Shown here: one piece after another, positions 44,923 to 56,169 of the stretch
How positions within the stretch are numbered: position 1 is the stretch's first letter
Layout: each line of letters starts with the position of its first letter
Origin: Floccularia luteovirens
Taxonomy: Eukaryota > Basidiomycota > Agaricomycetes > Agaricales > Squamanitaceae
Assembly (NCBI GenBank): GCA_009739215.1
Contig: VSJF01000004.1
Location: 2,604,001-2,668,000 of the forward strand
Direction of reading: 5' to 3'
Length of the DNA: 64,000 nt
Translations under genes and position numbers: made by a program
Notes under the pieces: generated by a model
The model's database searches: none
What the model saw: only the letters and a program-made list of their open reading frames with translations
What the model was told of the DNA's origin: nothing

Positions 44923-46712
44923 TTCGCTGATGGGAGCTGTAAAATATCTGTACCATTTACACAGCCTTTGTAGATCTGGTCGATTTTTTTCTTTATGAGG
45001 GACATGTTTAGCAGTCTGGTCTCGTTCCAGGACTTCGGGATGCAATTGTTAGTAGTCTGGAAACAGTTAGCCACCACCGGAAATTAGATATATTTCCTAA
45101 GTGGAATACAGCCTTGGATTCGATCGTAGCACTTTGTTTCTTTTGCTATAACCTTAGGGTATCAACCGACTGACGTACTCTTTGGTGAACTTACGCACAG
45201 ACCTCGCATATAAAAAAGTCGTGCTCGTCAGAGTACGCCATCGGCCACTGGTAATCCCAATTCATCCAATGTAGCGCTTGGCAGCGGTTGTGCTAGACCG
45301 AACCCCTAGACACCATCCATTCAACTGGTTTGTTATGACCAGTCAGTTTGTTGAATAGTCGACCAGTCTGAACATCCAGAAATTACGGTATGCTATGCTT
45401 CTTTTTTGATCAAGGGCTGACGAGGAATTGTGCAAGTTGATGCCAGCAATGCGTAGGCGTCTTAAACACACTTCTGATTTACACCTTACCAACACAAGAT
45501 CTTGAGAACTCGACTTTCCAATCGGAGCAAGCTTAACTTTGCCAGACCATCATGCATTACCGCTTGCGCACTAACACAGACACAAATCGTTCCATTAACA
45601 CTGCCACATGTGTGAATATTGCAAATGTTTGCAACCATTTCAGTCGGGTGAAGATCCGATCGGAGGAAAGTGTTGGCAGGTGTCCCTTTGGAGAGTGTCA
45701 CTCACCGGTTGGTGGATCTACTCCCCCAGTTACACCGTCATTATGCTGATTATTTAACAAGTTAGATTGGGACAGCGATTTAAGCCCTCTGATGAGCCCC
45801 TTCGCAAGGGCAAAATCCGCATACTCTAGCCAGCATGGCATACAGTATAGTACAATATAGCACCATCGGCAGTTCCCTCCTGTGCCAACATAACCACTCT
45901 ATTTGTGTGTAATCACCAACTTTTCCTGCCGCGGGTTTGCCTGGGACTGATATGGTAGCGCTCTTTTTGAAACCCATTTATTGATCATTTGGGCGTTTGG
46001 TTGTGGCTTCTGCTCTACCAAAAGGAGTTGGACCTACAGTGATGCCCGATCCGCCGGATTTTCTTTCTGTTTCTTTTGTTGTGATCAAACTATGTATGGC
46101 AGTCAGTGTGCTGTAGAACTGGGTAAGGCAACTTTGTAGACTTCCTTGAAAATAACCACTATTCGAGATCAGTTGACCAGTGCTTCAAGGAAACATAAAC
46201 TCAATTCCATCAGTGAAGTGCTCAAATATCAGACTCTGGAATATTAAGGGCTAAATCGTTTGAGGTAACAGTAAAACTATCAGTTATCGTTATATCTTCT
46301 GGGTAGAGGTTAGGGGCCTCATTGTCAAATTTTGCCTTTCCGAACAAACGTGGGGTTGATTCTGCTAAATTACTGATGCTGGACCTGGAGAGAGGCGGAT
46401 AACTCTGTTCGACGGTCCGTAGACTTTTTTTACGAAGGAGTTGTTGACATACCGACCTTCCAAACTTCGACACTATTGAGATCGAGTCCCAATGCAGCGA
46501 TACCCACACCGGGATGATTTGTTTACTTTACAACTTTTGCACTTGGGGACGATGTAATCTTTGTAAAGTTATATGGTATATATGTAGGCTAACGACACCA
46601 AAATTCTATAAATTATGACGTGGTCCGCAGTTAAATAAAGGGGAAAAAAAGTCCAGAGTAAACCATAGGAAGCCTGACAATCTAAAGATACTATCCAATC
46701 GTAATTTGGTTT
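44923..46712. other. Intergenic stretch
   Basis: No gene can be supported; a minus-strand frame at 46222–46509 is unsupported. A segment near 46140–46240 is a diverged duplicate of 51957–52070 (shared cttcaaggaaacataa and gaggtgctcaaa-like blocks). Confidence 0.5.
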
Positions 46713-48153
46713 TTAGGCTATGGCATCATGATGATGTTCTGCCACACCATTCTTGTGACCATCGTTCTTGTCGTTTGATGTTGTTGGCACTTCGGACGGT
46801 AACAAATAACCGGGGTGGGCAAAGTTTAGGGTGTAAATTGCAAGTATAACCATTGTACCGTCCAAGAAATCTAAAGATCGATACAATTAGTCAAAGCCAT
46901 GACAAGGGAGTGTGAAACGTTCATACTAAAGTAAATTTGGGTGCTGATTATTCGACCATTCCAACCATCTGAAAGCTCTATTGTCCGGTATATAGCACTT
47001 GGATCGCAGTGTGAGTTGATAGATATCTCTAGCCAGAATTAGATGCTTACCGTATGAACAGACAAAGAGTGATAAAAGCCAGAGCTATACTCATTATCTT
47101 CATACGACTATCCATTTTTCTGCGAATTGAGAATCCACCTGATGTCGTGGTAGATCGGAATGGGCGATCCTTGAGGTATCTGATGAAAAACTCGGTGCCA
47201 CATATCACAAAAACCGAGATCGTAACTTCCAGATTGAAAAACGTCAGTTTTCAATGAGGACGAGTATCCCAACAAAGATCTCTACCTAATTGAAAGACGA
47301 TGCCGCCGAGCATGATATTCCCGCCCTGATACAAATATTATTCAGTATGGGATCTAGGTTGGATCTGGATGTTGCTCACCCTGCGTGCGGCTTCACCCGT
47401 AGCAGCAGTCGCAGCAAGTCCTCCACCAACGCCTTGCACAACAAGAGATACCACGTCCTGAAGGGCAAGTAATTAATACGACAAAACTAGTAGGACGAGA
47501 TGAGTTTCTTACACATGTGCAAAATATAATAGTATCTGAAGTTTATGTTAGGTATCATGCTACTTGGTAGAGCAAAAATGAAGCATACACAGTTTTGGGC
47601 TCAGACGACTGTATGCTGTGCCAAGGTATTGGATGATCAGACCCAATATCACGAAATTTGCAGCCAGCAAAGGGGTCGGTCCCAAGATTGTTGCAGTGAT
47701 CCTGTATAGTGTCAGTTCTTTACTACTTTCTTATTAGTTATGTTACGTACTGCATCTGAAATGGACTTTCAAGGAATGGCGATATGCTTGACCATAACCT
47801 TCCAGACCATCCGATAATTTCGAGAAAGCCGCACAAGACTGCTGTAGGTAGCAACCACCACATGCGAAAGTAAATCGATTGCCCAACGTGCCCCACTATC
47901 GGCCGAATTATCAGCGAGTTGCGATGAGAGCGGAGCAAAAGAGAACCAAAGCCCACGTGTAGAAATTGAAAACAAAACCACAAAAATTATAGCGACATAT
48001 TCGGTTGGAAAATAGTTGTAAGGAGAGTCTTCAGGTGTGAGGTTATCTGGAATAGCACGTAGAGCAAGCCAAACTGTAGACAGCAGAGCATTAGGTGGCA
48101 TTGGATAGGGCGAGAGTTAATGTCTAACCTTTCCTGTCCGTTAAAGAGGCCAT
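46713..48153 (-). CDS. RTA1-like seven-pass membrane protein, copy 1
   Basis: Member of the fungal RTA1 family of seven-transmembrane proteins, linked in yeast to 7-aminocholesterol resistance and sphingoid long-chain-base export or signalling (Rsb1). Ten exons: 48129–48153, 47957–48073, 47751–47895, 47589–47701, 47513–47535, 47380–47457, 47286–47325, 47051–47225, 46927–46997 and 46713–46870; 314 residues. Recognisable blocks are SPYNYFPTEYVAIIFVVLFS, MWWLLPTAVLCGFLEIIGW, SGRLWSSISPFLESPFQMQ, TPLLAANFVILGLIIQYLG and DVVSLVVQGVGGGLAA. Later blocks are GGNIMLGGIVFQL, GTEFFIRYLKDRP, YRTIELSDGWNG and LNFAHPGYLLPS. All introns are GT–AG and no lesion is seen. Every exon has the same length as in copy 2, which lies about 14 kb away in opposite orientation. 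Confidence 0.92.
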
Positions 48154-50049
48154 GACAGCGAGTAGCGAACAGAAATATCTAATGGGTGACTTGAGCACAA
48201 AACAATTGCCTTATTTATAGAAAATATGGAGCAGGCCAACTAAAGTCAGTGATAGATATCTCTATCAATTGTCAATTGAAAAAGGTGTTGATACACGTTT
48301 ATGTCACCCTTACATGTCAAGGATGCTGCGGTATAAACTGCGCTTGTTACCAGCCTGTACGGACAATTCTTCGCGCCTGCAGAAAGGTGTGCAGTTCGGT
48401 GGCCGAGGTTAAGAAACTTCGGAAAAATGCATTGATCATGAATGAAACCCGCGGATGTCTGATTGCTCTTTGTATATTTTTATAGATATAGATAACATTC
48501 ATTTGAGAATCATGAACCAGAAATATTTCACAGTATAGGACGTCAATGTAGAGAAGCAGCTCACCGTTCTTCATGATTTCACACCGCCCCGCAGCTAACT
48601 GCTGCGGACACCCCTGAATATTATATCTAGTGATACCCGTTCAACAAGGACGCACCGCATTTCCCAACTGATGGAAAAAAGGTTAAACCGACAAGTGCGG
48701 GGTACAGTAGTTCTCTGAAACCAACCTGATAGGCTCGGGCATAAAACCCCACTATTCCAGTAAAATAGCAACGAACATGTGCTAAGAATATCTGTAGCTG
48801 TGATTAGCGAATTTGGAACATTGTATGGATGGTACATGATTGGTTGAAAAATAGAGGTATAGAGTATATGTTTGTACTTGTTTACTCTAACCACGGCTCA
48901 AAAATATACTCACGACGTTAAGTATATTGGCGTCCTTTATAAGGCTTGACGAAACATATTATCCTACGAACTCCCCCCCAAATCTTGTGTTCCCGTGAAA
49001 ACTCGCTCTATTGCTATCTGAGGAATATTCTCTGGATTGGTCCCTGCAAATGCCAAGTTAGACACTATTGTCTTTTACAGGCGCACACCGCAGAACATGG
49101 TATAACGTGTTGTAAACGTGCACGCGATCTTGCCAGAGGTGTACTCTACAACGGTACATAAGATTATAAGTATATATTGTTCAACTGATTTTCGTTGCCT
49201 CGTCCCTATGCTCACCCTTCCTGTTACATCGTCAAAAATGAAGCAGAAAAATTAAATTTACAACGGTCAACAGCTCAGGACGAACGCATCGGAACTTCGG
49301 TATTCGGTTTTAGGCCATGACAACCCAGTGGCATTATTGAGGTTTTGAGTGGCAGTTAATGACTATTACACAATCCAAGAAACTCGGAGCTCAATACCAT
49401 TGTGGGAAGCCAGAATCAGAGGTCGGGGAGTAATCCTAAGTGCTAATTATCTATTATAACCAAACCAGAATTTCTATCCAAGTGAAATACGAACCCGCCA
49501 AGGACGAGGTTTGCGCCCCAATCTTTTCAATGACAAAAGACACTACATCCCCGGGGTAAACAATTGATAAATAGTGAGTACAACAAGAAGAGACTCCTAC
49601 AAATGTATAGAACTGATAAAGTATCATATTCCTGGAATGTGGGATATGTCTATCCCTACAATCAAATCACGAGATCAGTCGCTATCAAAACTATGAACTT
49701 TATCAACCAACAGTCTACACCTGGGAAATGTCGGTCATAGAATCCCATTCATGAGTAGATCATGAATTGCACATAAATAGCGAATGTAGCCACCACTTCA
49801 TTTGGAAACTCCCAAGCCCTGTTTGAAACATTCACTTTGGTGGTGGATACTACACCTTAGTTCGGAGGCCAATAATGTAGATGTTTGCGTTTGCGTATTC
49901 TTGTCGGTCACCCACTGTCGAAATCGTGCAAATTGATAAAAAATTACCTCATCTGCTATTTGTATCCCTCTATGTCTAAATCTGATTGCACCCGCCAAGA
50001 GGCGCTGTGCATCCATTCGTAAGCGCTTCTGCAGAGCGCTTCTGCTGCA
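48154..50049. other. Gene-poor stretch
   Basis: No gene can be supported. It contains the duplicate of 41893–42200 (at 48872–49210). Open frames at 48249–48485 and 49798–50058 are unsupported. Confidence 0.5.
48872..49210. repeat. Segmental duplicate of 41893–42200
   Basis: Alignable partner of the block at 41893–42200, with indels and about one substitution every several bases. It lies upstream of RTA1 copy 1. Confidence 0.65.
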
Positions 50050-50300
50050 GTGTTTCAAAAAAAAAAGTATGACTCGGTGAAAACACGGATTGTACTTCAG
50101 GACTTATTCTTGGCGTGTTTTGGCTTGCCATATGAGTGGCAGTTGAATGTTAACGGGGCCATTCTGGTAGGCATTCGTAGTATAGTTATAACTGGGACAG
50201 GTTCAGGGAAAGCCATCCATTCGTGTTCCCTCTTCTGCTAAATACTGAGAAAACTGTCTTGATTCTCTACTCATTGAAAAATTTGCAAAAGGATCAGGTA
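50050..50300 (+). pseudogene. Fragment of a RecQ/DEAD-type helicase
   Basis: Encodes DLFLACFGLPYEWQLNVNGA, then ILVGIRSIVITGTGSGKAIH. After a stop-containing gap, LLNTEKTVLILYSLKNLQKDQ follows, ending at a possible splice donor. This resembles the start of RecQ-like helicases found in many copies in agaric genomes: an F-x-PYDWQ motif, then Walker A, then a P-LK-LQ-x-DQ motif. The Walker A lysine is followed by Ala instead of Thr, and no helicase core follows. So it is a short dead fragment, perhaps left by a larger mobile or repeated unit. Confidence 0.6.
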
Positions 50301-52383
50301 TGTATTTACATAATATCCTGAACCACAAACCCTGTGAGCTCCTCCTCTGACACGTCATAGCCTTGGATGTCACAATTGGCTTGAATAGTGACATGTTGAC
50401 ATTGCAACATTGAAATTTGCAATCTAAAACAGATGAAGCGCATTTCGTTGCAAATGTCTCCATCACATATCTTCTCCTGACAGATCTACGATTCTTTGAG
50501 TGTTTTGAATGTGGGGTCTTCCACCATCTTTCTGGAATGGACGGATATTCAGAGCTGTTCATAAATTCTGAGTGTTGGCAGCGAATTTATACATCAGCGG
50601 TGCAATCAGCATCACCCCAGCTTAATGCATAAAGGAAAATATTGGTTATCAACTAAAAGGATGATTATCTCACAAACAATCTGATCTCACGAGCCTTATT
50701 GCTCTTTGTTCCTCACAGTTCAACAAATTAGCGGAGATGCCCTTCTATGAAGTCCACCCACATGGTATTTAGCACATCCTCGCCGACCGCAGAGTGGAGA
50801 GTACGTAAAGTTCCGTGCTGACATTAGCAACAAGGTAATCTCCTGCCGCCATTTTTCTTGCCAATCAGAATTGAGGTCAAATTAGGTTATAACTAATGTC
50901 GCCGTTTATCGGACAATGTGCTATTAGTGCTCGAAATCTCGAGAAGAGTTTCAATCGTGAAATCTGCAGCGGTCCTGTCGTCTTCTGAACGTCTGACATT
51001 CTTTATGTGTCATCCTAACGCTAACCAGACGTAGCTCACGAGCTACTGCGAAATAGGCAGGCTTGGGTCGCAAGAAATAGTCCACGATCGCCCATGATGC
51101 AACTGGCCAGCAATTGTTGATCTGGGTATCGCATTTAAAAGATCTCGCGATGAACTTACCTGCCACACGAGCACGCCTGCAGTGTATTCTCTACCTATTC
51201 CGCACTAGGTGCACCTCCACAGTCGGTAAGCAGAGGCTGGAGTCTCAGATCTCAACTTTTGCATGACTGGGGTATAATATATGCCATATAGCTAGTATAA
51301 TGAAGTTGTGATATAGTAACCATACAGCCTTTCAGTCTCAAAAGAGTGCTTGAAGTTCTCCATAAGGGATCGCTAGAACCGAAGTGGTCAGTGGAGATTA
51401 CAGCCAATAGCACCAAGGTACGCTACCTCTAAAAGCCTTTCAAATCCATCAGCCTTATTAAGTTGCTGTGGAGCAAGGGGTTCTGCTGACAACGTCACCC
51501 GCCAGTTAATAGTAGCCCGGAAACTGTTAGTAGCTGCCGTCCTATCCACTTTTTCCGCACCCATCAATCCCCGGGCACTCAATAGCTCCTGCAGCACTGC
51601 CTGCACGGATTTATCAAAAGTTAGTCCCTCAGTGTTGCCTGGCTCATCATAATCATTTTATATTTTGATCAAATAATGTGAGGTAAGGGAAATCCATCTA
51701 CATGTGACACTGATGTGACAGTAGCTTGGAATCTCGGCCCGTTATATCCATGTCCACATAGCAAGCGTGCTAGGATGCCAAGATGCCGCTGTGTGTAGGC
51801 AATTTTGCAGCATTCTACTTGCACCCATCATTCATGTTCTATGTAAACCATATATAGAGTTCTTGATTCTTAGGCAAAGTCACGCAAAGTCACGCCGCTT
51901 TGATGGATGTGCATGGGTTTTATCTACCTTATGTACAGGGGAAGGTGACTTTTGTAGACTTCAAACATGCTCAAAGACAACCGCTATTCAAAATCAGTCG
52001 ACTGGACCTATGCTTCAAGGAAACATAACTTCAATTCAATTAATGAGGTGCTCAAAAGATCAGACTCGGATTTATTATGTACTAAAATCACTGTTTGGAC
52101 TTGAAGGAATGGTGAAACATTAGATACTCATTGCAAGTTTTCCTGCTGAGTTTCTGCTTTTTCTGCTGATTTGCTGATCTGCGGGCGTTACTTATTGATG
52201 TGAGCTCTTCCGCTGCTTCTTTGGCTTCCTTGATCCGGAGTTATGTTTTCATTAGCGCGTTGTGTTGCAGCTATGGAGCTGAAATGTTGTATTTAAACAC
52301 CAAAACGCACCTTTCCTCCTTCATCCGCCCTCCATTTCCATCCCTTGCCATTATTTCATCGTGGACACATTGACAAAGTTAGA
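50301..52383. other. Gene-poor stretch
   Basis: No gene can be supported. The part at 51957–52070 is a diverged duplicate of 46140–46240. The 3' end is the promoter side of the small membrane gene that follows and shares sequence with 54540–54650. Confidence 0.45.
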
Positions 52384-53000
52384 ATGATCATCCCTGTCCT
52401 CCCTAACATCCTTCATCATACTCTTGAGGGTCTCATCCGATCCTTACTCTTGGTCCTCAGACAATTTCTCCGCTATATAGTTCTACTGAGCTGGCCTCTG
52501 TATTATGCAAGACGACTAATCCAAGAGGCGGAAAATAACAATGTCAATTACACACCTAATCCTGACATTGAACTGACGAACCATGTTGATCATGAGCCAT
52601 CCCAAACCATACGGGTAAAAACTGCAGTCGATGACATCAAGAGCTTACTCCCTATACCAATAATTTACATTCCGTAAGCTTATTCTTCTTTGCATATATA
52701 CTACTTCTCACCAGATATCAGATTTTGCGTTCTCCGACTCCAGACTTCGAGTTATGCCGAGAGGATTTTCGCCTTGCTCTCTCTCCTCACTGCAGTCCTA
52801 AATACTGCCATCACCATTGGATATGGACTGTTTATAGACGACCTTGGGCGTGTTGCGGATCCCTCCACTATTCTTGCCATTCCATTCGCTTGCATGTCCT
52901 GGTCAGTACTGAATTTACCATAAACATCCAATGATGTTAACTTGCTGTACTCAGGTCATATTTGACTTTTATTGCTACTGTAATTTGCTTCATCTCGTAA
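52384..53000 (+). CDS. Small uncharacterised membrane protein
   Basis: Unknown function. Exons 52384–52673, 52752–52901 and 52955–53000 fit by phase and give 161 residues. The N-terminus has a hydrophobic stretch, LEGLIRSLLLVLRQFLRYIV, followed by LLSWPLYYARRLIQEAEN. Then comes an Asn/Asp-rich polar loop, DDIKSLLPIPIIYIP, a second membrane segment FALLSLLTAVLNTAITIGYG, and ILAIPFACMSWSYLTFIATV before the stop. The ILAIPFACMSWS block links it to the gene at 2488–3737. It is nearly the same as the broken copy at 54654–55300. The acceptor of exon 2 was chosen because it alone keeps the hydrophobic frame; a longer form with further exons is possible. Confidence 0.55.
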
Positions 53001-54260
53001 GGAAGTCATCAATTCGCATAGATTATATAATGATGTACCAGTGTCTGATGTTGTAATGTTGGGTTCTGTAATTGCAGTCAGGGTCTGTTGAAACGATTGA
53101 AAAAACGTGGAGTTGAATTTATGAAACATCGATGGAGGTTGTAGAAAAAAAAAGATAAACCTAGATTGACATGTTGCAACTGATGTCGCTGCTACCAAAC
53201 CACCATGATCAGTGACCAAGCACATACTAACGCGCAAGGCGAAAGTGATTTTGAACGGATCATGTAAGTAGGTAGCGCACATACAAGCATGACAGGCTGA
53301 AAACACTGCATGGCCATGGTGACTAGAACCGAGATGTGCGGAAATGAAAGAACAATATTGTTCGTTGCAACTTGTCATAGTGTAACAACAATGTCAAACA
53401 TCGCGAGCAATTAAAAATAACCGATCGATCAAATATGAAAACTAGGCACGAGAAAATATAAAAGGAATTACAACGCCCGTAGTAAGGTAGGTGTCATCCA
53501 AATACGATAAACCCACGTGCCGTTACTTGTGTGACCGAATGTTTAAGGAAACTTTCCTTGAAGACTCGTTATCTCGAGTTGACGGATGAAATATATGGTT
53601 TTACACTATAAGAACTGTTTGTAGAGTAGCTTTTTATATTCCTGAGAACTTTTGAGCTTATCGGGTGAGTCGATTCTTGAAAATTGTCAATTGAAGTAGT
53701 AAGTACTTATCAGGATGACAAATGATGTGAGTACCCGGTGAGATAAACCACCTAAACGATTCCCTCCTTCTCTAATTCTGCCAATATCTCACACGGCAAC
53801 ACCCTATGCCCCCTATATCTACGTGCAGCCCAAGCCGCTTGTCTACCATTTAAACCGCGTTCATAAGCATCCATAAAACGAAAGGACCGCGTCGCAAATT
53901 CACTCTAAGCACGCTGCACAAAGTTTCATTTTGCTTATTACAGCTTAAGTTCTCGAACAAAAGAAAATCTGTAAGCACATCCTATTAATCAGATCTATCT
54001 AAAATATGCCTCATTGATCAGATATTCCATTTTCAGATGATGAAAGTGCTTTTCAGCAGTTTCTCCTTGTCCGAAATTGTCACAAGAAGTCCAATAATCG
54101 TAATCGACATATTATAAATGCAACTCTGATAAATACGGTGAATTTACATGTCAAAGAACTATCGCGTACACGCCGTGCTTCAGCTTCAACGGCGGCGTTC
54201 TTCTTGTAGTGCTCTCAATTGAGCGGTCAAGCTGGAGGCAGATCATTGAGTAGAACTCGC
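53001..54260. other. Non-coding stretch
   Basis: No gene can be supported. The minus-strand frame at 52956–53378 overlaps the end of the small membrane gene and is unsupported. Confidence 0.45.
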
Positions 54261-55580
54261 ACAAAATAGAAGGAAGATGTTCGTCACGATGTACAAGCGC
54301 ATGTTTATTCGATGTATTCGAAGCTGCTCCATCTTCATCCTGTAGTCGCTCATCCAAAACAACCGCCCAACCAACCCCGCCGCCCCTCCCGACGACTGTC
54401 ACGAGTTGGTCTTCTTCTAACCTCATCTCTGCAGTTCCTTCGGGCTCGAACGCGTACAATGCACGATATAAACCTGGATATAACGGTTCTTCTTCATCGC
54501 CCTTACACACAGCAGCTGGAGTTGTTTGTTTGTTTGGAGTTTCGCTAATGTCTTGAAATTGAAGTTGGAATGCTATATTTAAACACGCGAAACGCATCCT
54601 CACCCCTTCATCCGCATTCTACTCCCATATTTCATTGTGGGCACAACGTTGAAATGATCATTCCTCTTCTCTCTAACATCCCTCATCATGCCCTTGAGGT
54701 TTTCATCCCGTCCTTACTCCTGGTCCTCGGGCATTTTCTCTGCTACATAGTTCTACTGGGCTGGCCTCAGTATTATGCAAGATGACTAATGCAAGAAGCC
54801 GAAAACCATAATATCACTCGCATCCCCAATTCTGACATTGAACCGGCAAATGATGTTGATCATGAGCCATCCCAAACCATACAAGTAAAGAATGCAGTCG
54901 ACGACATCAAGAGCCTGCTCCCTATACCAGTAATTTACATACCGTAAGTTTATCCTTCTTTGCATATACATGACTTCTTACAGGCTATCAGATTTTGTGT
55001 TTTCCGACTCCAATCTTCGAGTGATGCCGAGAGAATTCTCGCCTTCCTCTCTCTCCTCACTGCAGTCCTAAGTACTGCCATCACCATTGCATACGGAGTA
55101 TTTGTAGACAATCTCGGGCGTGTTGCGGATCCCTCCACCATTCTTGCTATTCCTTTTGCTTGCATGTCCTGGTCGGTACTGAACTCACATAAACAATCGG
55201 TATTAATTTGCTGCATTCAAGTCATATTTGACTTTCATTGCTACCGCGATTTGCTTCATCTTGCCAGGAAGTCATTAATCCGCAGGGATTATACAATAAT
55301 GTACCAATGTCAGATGTTGTAAAGTTGGGTTCTGTACGTGTAAATTTAGTCAAAATCTGTTGATAAGGTTGAAAACAAGGAGTTGAATACACAAAAGACT
55401 GGGGATGGTGGGTGTAAAAATCATTAAGTCATGTACAGGGGAGGAACATTTCGAACCTTTCACGATACCATATGTGCCCACTATTAAAGCTGATTTACCG
55501 TTAGCTACCCGTAGCCCACGCTGTGGCCGTTCAATTCATATCATCACCTCGTTTAGTGATGAAAGCATTTGGTGTTAACC
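54261..55580 (-). pseudogene. Decayed duplicate of the SH3 gene, split by another insertion
   Basis: Two pieces of the SH3 gene at 56170–58370 appear here in the same orientation and order. The C-terminal piece (54291–54510) encodes GDEEEPLYPGLYRALYAFEP, then GTAEMRLEEDQLVTVVGRGG and VGWAVVLDERLQDEDGAAS. The N-terminal piece (about 55447–55577) matches the DNA of 57603–57740 but is no longer open. Most of the gene between them is missing and is replaced by the small membrane-protein pseudogene at 54654–55300. It cannot make the parent protein. Confidence 0.75.
54654..55300 (+). pseudogene. Broken copy of the small membrane protein
   Basis: Strong match to 52384–53000. An in-frame TGA at 54783–54785 truncates it after LLGWPQYYAR. 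The second exon (from about 55020) is still open: ILAFLSLLTAVLSTAITIAY, then DNLGRVADPSTILAIPFACM. Its position between the two pieces of the decayed SH3 duplicate shows that it arrived there by insertion or recombination. Confidence 0.78.
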
Positions 55581-56169
55581 TGCTGGTAAGTTACGGAGGT
55601 TGCAATAATGTAAAGTTCGCACTAAAAACGAAATAAACTTTGTTGTTAACAGCAATTTCAAACAACAGATCGCCGATCATATCATCAAAAGCGGCTGGAC
55701 CGATTTCGATCTGGTTCCTTTGCGGACATTAATAGAAGATAATCTACATATCCCTCACCAAAGTTAGCTTATAGACAAAAGTCAAAACTAGCGGGAAATA
55801 CCCCTTCATTGATGCATAACACCGGTATATATATATAATATTCCCAGTAAAAAAAAGAGTGCATTGCAAGATACATAACATGCATGATAACTATTGTGTA
55901 TTTTAAATGTGCGAGGAAAGAGTAGCTTTAAGGGTGGATAACTAACACACATCGAGGTTACGGAACATACTATAGTGATTGATGGCTAGAGCGGGGGAGA
56001 CACGAATGGCGAGCGAAATGAACACTTTTGAACAGTATAAAAAGAAATACAACACCGGTAATACACATCACTTGTTCTATATATAAAAAAACGAAAAAGA
56101 TATGCCTCGCCAAACCCGAACGCTACAAGGGGGAAAAAGCACCCAGCTTCTTATCTCCTACTTTCCAGT

